DNA of 64,000 nucleotides. Source: Nocardioides marmoriginsengisoli (GTDB lineage Bacteria > Actinomycetota > Actinomycetes > Propionibacteriales > Nocardioidaceae). The stretch spans positions 598,552 to 662,551 of the forward strand of contig NZ_RJSE01000007.1 in NCBI RefSeq assembly GCF_003725695.1, given 5' to 3'. The translations under genes and the position numbers were made by a program. The notes under the pieces were generated by a model. It saw nothing but the letters and a program-made list of their open reading frames with translations. It had not been told where the DNA came from and did not search any database. Positions 60,122 through 64,000 of this stretch are shown here, piece after piece. Numbering within the stretch: the stretch's first letter is position 1; every line of letters starts with the position of its first letter.

Positions 60122-61179
60122 GTAGGCCAGTAGCACTCGGAAAGCGCACGATCGTCCTCGTGGCGATCGGGCTGCTCGTCGTGGCCGGGATCGGCGCCAA
60201 GGCGCTGTTCGGCACCGACCCCGTCAAGATCACCGCGATGTTCGACTCGACGGTCGGCCTGTACGTCGGCAACGACGTGCAGGTGCTCGGCGTACCGGTC
60301 GGCGAGGTCACCGGCGTGTTCGTCGAGGGCGAGAGCGTGCGGGTCACCATGGAGATCGACCCCGAGCAGCCGGTCGCCGCTGACACGAAGGCGGTGATCA
60401 TCGCGCCGACGATGGTCAGCGACCGGTTCGTCCAGCTGACCACCCCGTGGAAGAAGGGCTCGGGTGACGCCCGGCTCGGCAGCGGGACCGTGCTGAGCAC
60501 CGAGCGGACCGCCGTTCCCGTCGAGATCGACGACCTCTACCGCGGTCTCGAGGACTTCTCCGAGGCGCTGGGTCCGCGCGGCGCCAACAAGAACGGTGCG
60601 TTGAGCGAGCTGATCACCACCGGTGCCGAGAACCTCCAGGGCCAGGGCGCCAAGCTGAACCAGATGATCGCCGAGTTCGGGAAGGCCAGTGCGACGCTCT
60701 CCAGCATCGACGAGGACTTCTTCGGCACCCTGAAGAACCTCAACGACCTCAGCGACATGCTGGTCGCGAACGACGACGCGGTGGCGGCGGTGAATCACCA
60801 ATTCGCCGAGGTGGCCGGCTTCCTCGCCGACGATCGCGACGAGATGGGGGAGGCGGCCGAGAACCTCGCGGCCGCGATGACGATCCTCGACGACTTCATT
60901 ACCGAGAACCAGGACCACCTGGACCAGAGTGTTCGGAACCTGCTGCCGACGGTGCAGACGCTCAAGAAGCAGCGGAAGTCCTTGGACACGATGGTCCGGC
61001 TCGGGCCGCTCCTGCTGGCGAACCTGAAGGACAGCTACGACCCGGTCAACAACCTGATCGCGGGTCGAGGCAACGTCAACGAGGTGTCGTTGTGGAGCAA
61101 CGACGGGCTGACCGCCCGCACGTCGCGGAACGCACCGCCGACCTTGCTGGCCGGCACGAACGATCGGAGCACCCGATGA
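60118..61179 (+). CDS. mceD: MceD-family protein
   Basis: 353 residues from GTG 60118. The TM (TIVLVAIGLLVVAGIGAKAL), MCE domain (ITAMFDSTVGLYVGNDVQVL, GVPVGEVTGVF) and a long helical segment (about 130-310) rich in coiled-coil heptads are present. It ends GRGNVNEVSLWSNDG and a short tail. It overlaps mceC (GTGA) and mceE (ATGA). Confidence 0.92.
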   Translation: MSRPVALGKRTIVLVAIGLLVVAGIGAKALFGTDPVKITAMFDSTVGLYVGNDVQVLGVPVGEVTGVFVEGESVRVTMEIDPEQPVAADTKAVIIAPTMVSDRFVQLTTPWKKGSGDARLGSGTVLSTERTAVPVEIDDLYRGLEDFSEALGPRGANKNGALSELITTGAENLQGQGAKLNQMIAEFGKASATLSSIDEDFFGTLKNLNDLSDMLVANDDAVAAVNHQFAEVAGFLADDRDEMGEAAENLAAAMTILDDFITENQDHLDQSVRNLLPTVQTLKKQRKSLDTMVRLGPLLLANLKDSYDPVNNLIAGRGNVNEVSLWSNDGLTARTSRNAPPTLLAGTNDRSTR

Positions 61180-62552
61180 GGACCAAGAAGACGGTCGCAC
61201 TGGTGAGCGGCCTGGCGCTGACCGGAACGCTCATGTTCAGCGGGTGCGGAACGGACCTGTACTCGATGCCGCTCCCGGGAGGCGCCGACGTCGGCTCCGA
61301 CCCGGTGCGGATCACGGCCGACTTCTCGGACGTGCTCGACCTGGTGCCGCAGAGCGCGGTCAAGGTCGAGAACATCGCCGTCGGTCGGGTCGAGTCGATC
61401 AAGCTGAACGAGGACGGGCGTAGCGCCCGGGCGACCATCCTGATCCGCGGCGACGTCGACCTCCCCGAGGGGACCGCGGCTCGCTTGCAGCAGACGTCGC
61501 TCCTCGGTGAGAAGTACGTGGCACTGGTCCGACCCGAGGAGGGCGAGGCCGGATCGGGCTCGCTGCGCTCGGGCGCGAACATCCCGATCCGGGAGACCAG
61601 CCAGGTCGCCGAGGTGGAGCAGGTGCTCGGAGCCCTCTCGATGGTGATCAACGGTGGCGGCGTGGCCAAGTTCCAGGAGATCTCGCGGGAGCTCCAGAAG
61701 GTCTCGACCGGTCGTCCGGAGGAGATTCGCGGCTTCCTGCGCAACGTGGGGACCTTCGTGGCGGGCCTCGATGCGCGCAAGGGCGCCGTGACGGACGCGC
61801 TCGACGCGATGGCCGGGCTCTCGACCACGCTGAACCAGGACAAGGAGAAGATCGCCCAGGCCCTCGAGGGACTCAGTCCCGGGATGCAGGTGCTCGTCGA
61901 CCAGCGCAAGGAGCTGGTCTCGATGCTCACGGCGCTCGACAAGCTGAGCACCGTGTCGGTCCGCACCCTCGACGCGTCCCAGGAGGACATGATCGAGGAC
62001 ATGAAGCTGCTCGAGCCGATTCTGCGCGAGCTGGCCGAATCGGGGAATGCGCTCCCGGACTCGCTCGAGCTGCTGCTGACCTACCCGTTCCCGGACGAGG
62101 TGCTGAACGCGATCAGGGGTGACTACTTCAACGTGTTCGCGACCGCGAACTACACCTCGCTGCCGGCGAGCTGCACCGGGCTCGGGTGCCCGTGGCCGCA
62201 GATGCCGGACACCGGGACCATGCCGCCCTTTGATTGGGAAGCGGAGCTGGATTCGGCGGGACGGATGGCGATGCCCGGCTTGGTCGCTCCCGCTCCGAGC
62301 TCGCCTCCGGCAGCGTCCGACCAGCCGTCGCCGTCGGGGTCCGCGTCGCCGTCCGGACCTGCGTCGCCGTCGGGGTCCGCGACGCCAGCCGGTCCCGGGC
62401 CGTCGCCGTCGAGCTCGGCCTCGCCGACGGACGGGCCGACCTCGACGCCGTCCGTGACTCCGTCGCCGAGCCTGCTCCCCCCGACCGATTCCGCGGCTCC
62501 CGGACTCGGGCAGCGCTCGGTCCAGGTCCCCACCGCACGTAAGGCCCGCTGA
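61176..62552 (+). CDS. mceE: MceE-family lipoprotein
   Basis: 458 residues. A lipobox MFSGC follows a hydrophobic signal (TVALVSGLALTGTL), as in other MceE (LprK-like) lipoproteins that anchor the complex. The MCE domain (VKVENIAVGRVESIKLNEDG) and helical region are normal. The C-terminal 100 residues are an extreme Ser/Pro tail (repeated GSASPSGPASPS-type units), unusual in length. Confidence 0.92.
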   Translation: MRTKKTVALVSGLALTGTLMFSGCGTDLYSMPLPGGADVGSDPVRITADFSDVLDLVPQSAVKVENIAVGRVESIKLNEDGRSARATILIRGDVDLPEGTAARLQQTSLLGEKYVALVRPEEGEAGSGSLRSGANIPIRETSQVAEVEQVLGALSMVINGGGVAKFQEISRELQKVSTGRPEEIRGFLRNVGTFVAGLDARKGAVTDALDAMAGLSTTLNQDKEKIAQALEGLSPGMQVLVDQRKELVSMLTALDKLSTVSVRTLDASQEDMIEDMKLLEPILRELAESGNALPDSLELLLTYPFPDEVLNAIRGDYFNVFATANYTSLPASCTGLGCPWPQMPDTGTMPPFDWEAELDSAGRMAMPGLVAPAPSSPPAASDQPSPSGSASPSGPASPSGSATPAGPGPSPSSSASPTDGPTSTPSVTPSPSLLPPTDSAAPGLGQRSVQVPTARKAR

Positions 62553-63727
62553 TGCTGACATTCCTGACCAAGACGAAGGTGGCCGTGTTCGTCGCGCTGT
62601 CGCTGGCCACGACCGCCTTCCTCTCCGTGCACTACGTCGGCCTGGACCGGTTGCTGGGCGGCGGCTACCGGATCACGGTGGAGATGCCCGAAGCCGGTGG
62701 TCTCTTCAAGAACTCCGAGGTGACCTACCGCGGTGTGCCGGTCGGTCGGGTCGAGTCGCTGGAGGCGACGAAGGACGGTGCCCGGGCAGTGGTCCACATC
62801 GAGTCGGGCGCCCCGGAGATGCCGGCCGAGGTCACTGCCCGGGTCGTGAACCGGTCGGCGATCGGTGAGCAGTACCTGGACCTGCGCGGCGGTTCGGTCG
62901 GCAACGACGAACTGGGTGACGGTGCCCGCGTGACCATGACTGCTGCTGACCTGCCGCCCGCGATCGACAAGCTCCTCCGCAGCAGCAGGGACATGGTGGC
63001 GTCCATGCCGTCGGTGGACCTGAACACGGTCATCGACGAGGGGTACGAGTTCACCCGCGGCAACGGCCAGAACCTCTCCCGGTTGCTTGACACCTCGGCT
63101 CAGTTCGCCGAGACCGCGGACCGGAACTTCCTGATGACCGCCAGCCTGATCGACAACTCCGGGAAGGTGCTCGCCACCCAGGAGTCGACCGCGGCCAGCT
63201 TCCAGAGCTTCTCCCAGGACATGCGCCTGCTGGCGCACGCGTTCGCCGAGCAGGACGCCGACTGGCGCGAGGTGATCCGGCAGGTACCGCCGTCGATGCG
63301 CGCGCTCGACGGGCTCTTCAGCGGCGTCGGGGTTCCGCTGGGCCAGCTCATGACCAACCTGATCTCGACAGCCGAGGTCTTCGGCACCAACGCGGGTGCC
63401 GTCAAGGAGACCCTGATCAGACTCCCCGAGGGCATCTCGATCACCTTCGCGACGATGACCAGCCAAGGCATGCGCTCGGGTGTGCAGCTGAGCTTCTTCA
63501 ACCCGCTGCCCTGCGTTCAGGGGTACGAAGGCACCACGATGCGCCCAGGTCTCGATACCTCGCCGGGCAAGCCGTTCAACACCAAGGCCGGCTGCACCAT
63601 GTCACCATCCTCGGGAGTGAACGTACGCGGCCCGCGCGCCGTCCTCGACAAGAGGCCGGCCGGCTCGCGCACCACGACCGTGGACCAGGCTGACGACCTG
63701 GGAGACCTGCTGGGAGGCAGTGAGTGA
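62552..63727 (+). CDS. mceF: MceF-family protein
   Basis: 391 residues. The TM (TKVAVFVALSLATTAFLSVH), MCE domain (VEMPEAGGLFKNSEVTYRGV, PVGRVESLE) and helical barrel region are complete, with the conserved late segment SFFNPLPCVQGYEGT. It overlaps mceE as TGATG and is followed by the Mce-associated gene (GTGA overlap). Confidence 0.92.
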   Translation: MLTFLTKTKVAVFVALSLATTAFLSVHYVGLDRLLGGGYRITVEMPEAGGLFKNSEVTYRGVPVGRVESLEATKDGARAVVHIESGAPEMPAEVTARVVNRSAIGEQYLDLRGGSVGNDELGDGARVTMTAADLPPAIDKLLRSSRDMVASMPSVDLNTVIDEGYEFTRGNGQNLSRLLDTSAQFAETADRNFLMTASLIDNSGKVLATQESTAASFQSFSQDMRLLAHAFAEQDADWREVIRQVPPSMRALDGLFSGVGVPLGQLMTNLISTAEVFGTNAGAVKETLIRLPEGISITFATMTSQGMRSGVQLSFFNPLPCVQGYEGTTMRPGLDTSPGKPFNTKAGCTMSPSSGVNVRGPRAVLDKRPAGSRTTTVDQADDLGDLLGGSE

Positions 63728-64000
63728 CAACGGAGAAGCCCTTCGAGTTCCGCGGACGCAAGGGCAAGGCGGCCTCGGACGTCGAGCTTGTCGAGACGCC
63801 TGTGCCGGCCTCGGACGTCGAGCCTGTCGAGACGCCGCAACCGGCCAGCAAGGGCGTCGAGCCTGTCGAGACGCCGCAACCGGCCAGCAAGGGCGCCGGC
63901 TTTGGGACCTGGCTGTTCCTCGCCGCTGCAGTCGTCGCGGTCGTGATCGCCTTCACCTCCTGGCGAAGCGCGGACGGTGACCCCGACCGCGCCCGTGGCG
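63724..64000 (+). CDS. Mce-associated membrane protein, N-terminal part (continues beyond window)
   Basis: The frame from GTG 63724 is open to the window end (92 residues). A cytoplasmic N-terminus consists mostly of three in-frame repeat units (VELVETPVPAS and two of VEPVETPQPASKG), followed by one TM (FGTWLFLAAAVVAVVIAFTS) and the start of an outer domain. Position after mceF and single-TM topology fit Mam-type accessory proteins. The repeat DNA is the same REP-like element found between genes at 39641. Confidence 0.75.
   Translation, partial: MTTEKPFEFRGRKGKAASDVELVETPVPASDVEPVETPQPASKGVEPVETPQPASKGAGFGTWLFLAAAVVAVVIAFTSWRSADGDPDRARG
63781..63894 (+). repeat. REP-like repeat units inside a coding region
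   Basis: Three tandem units: one of 36 bp (63781-63816) and two identical 39-bp units (63817-63855, 63856-63894). Each carries GTCGAGC(C/T)TGTCGAGACG, the complement of the units at 39641-39736. Unit lengths are multiples of three, so the frame is kept. Confidence 0.9.

Overview
The window is high-GC, gene-dense actinobacterial DNA. A full mce lipid-import operon, a PrsW-type protease, an LCP cell-wall ligase, a class E/F-like sortase and a short REP-like repeat built on GTCGAGCCTGTCGAGACG suggest a Nocardioides-like member of the Propionibacteriales. The genus is inferred from gene content and repeat style; no marker gene proves it.

Layout. 1-11.8 kb: the end of a family 2 glycosyltransferase; an MFS exporter behind two CsoR-like operators; a secreted He_PIG-repeat protein; a TetR/MMPL exporter pair with a 23-bp operator palindrome; a large XRE-NB-ARC-TPR regulator; a GNAT and a membrane protein. 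11.8-21.2 kb: a 2115-residue secreted multidomain protein, then a cell-surface protein next to a sortase. 21.4-30.1 kb: a compact type IV pilus locus (pilin, PilT, PilB, PilC, three minor pilins including a 739-residue one, prepilin peptidase) without PilM/N/O. 30.1-31.5 kb: a lower-GC patch with an Imm11-like gene and an unknown gene. 31.5-36 kb: an ECF sigma factor with a membrane partner, an LCP protein and an epimerase. 36.1-43.5 kb: a conserved block (mscL, SAF/CpaB-like, FmdB zinc ribbon, 5-formyl-THF cyclo-ligase, UGPase, moeA/glp, moaC, mogA, rimJ, and a GlpR/SepX-like membrane protein) resembling the M. tuberculosis Rv0985c-Rv0996 order, followed by tRNA-Ala(CGC). 43.8-48.2 kb: a membrane protein with PrsW, and facing them a PucR-type regulator translationally coupled to a degenerate, truncated P1B-type ATPase. 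48.5-52.8 kb: two divergent secreted RCC1-like/Ig proteins sharing an intergenic region with a consensus CRP/GlxR-type site and a 47-bp tandem repeat. 53-64 kb: the mce operon, with a natural fusion of the MceG-type ATPase to the first YrbE permease, a second YrbE, MceA-F and the start of a Mce-associated protein that carries the REP-like repeat in frame.

Most operons are tightly coupled by ATGA, GTGA or TGATG overlaps. The strongest candidates for something undescribed are the PucR/pseudo-P-type-ATPase pair, the ATPase-permease fusion heading the mce operon, the sortase with its LVHAG-tailed neighbour, and the pilus locus with a giant minor pilin and a probable CTG start for its prepilin peptidase.
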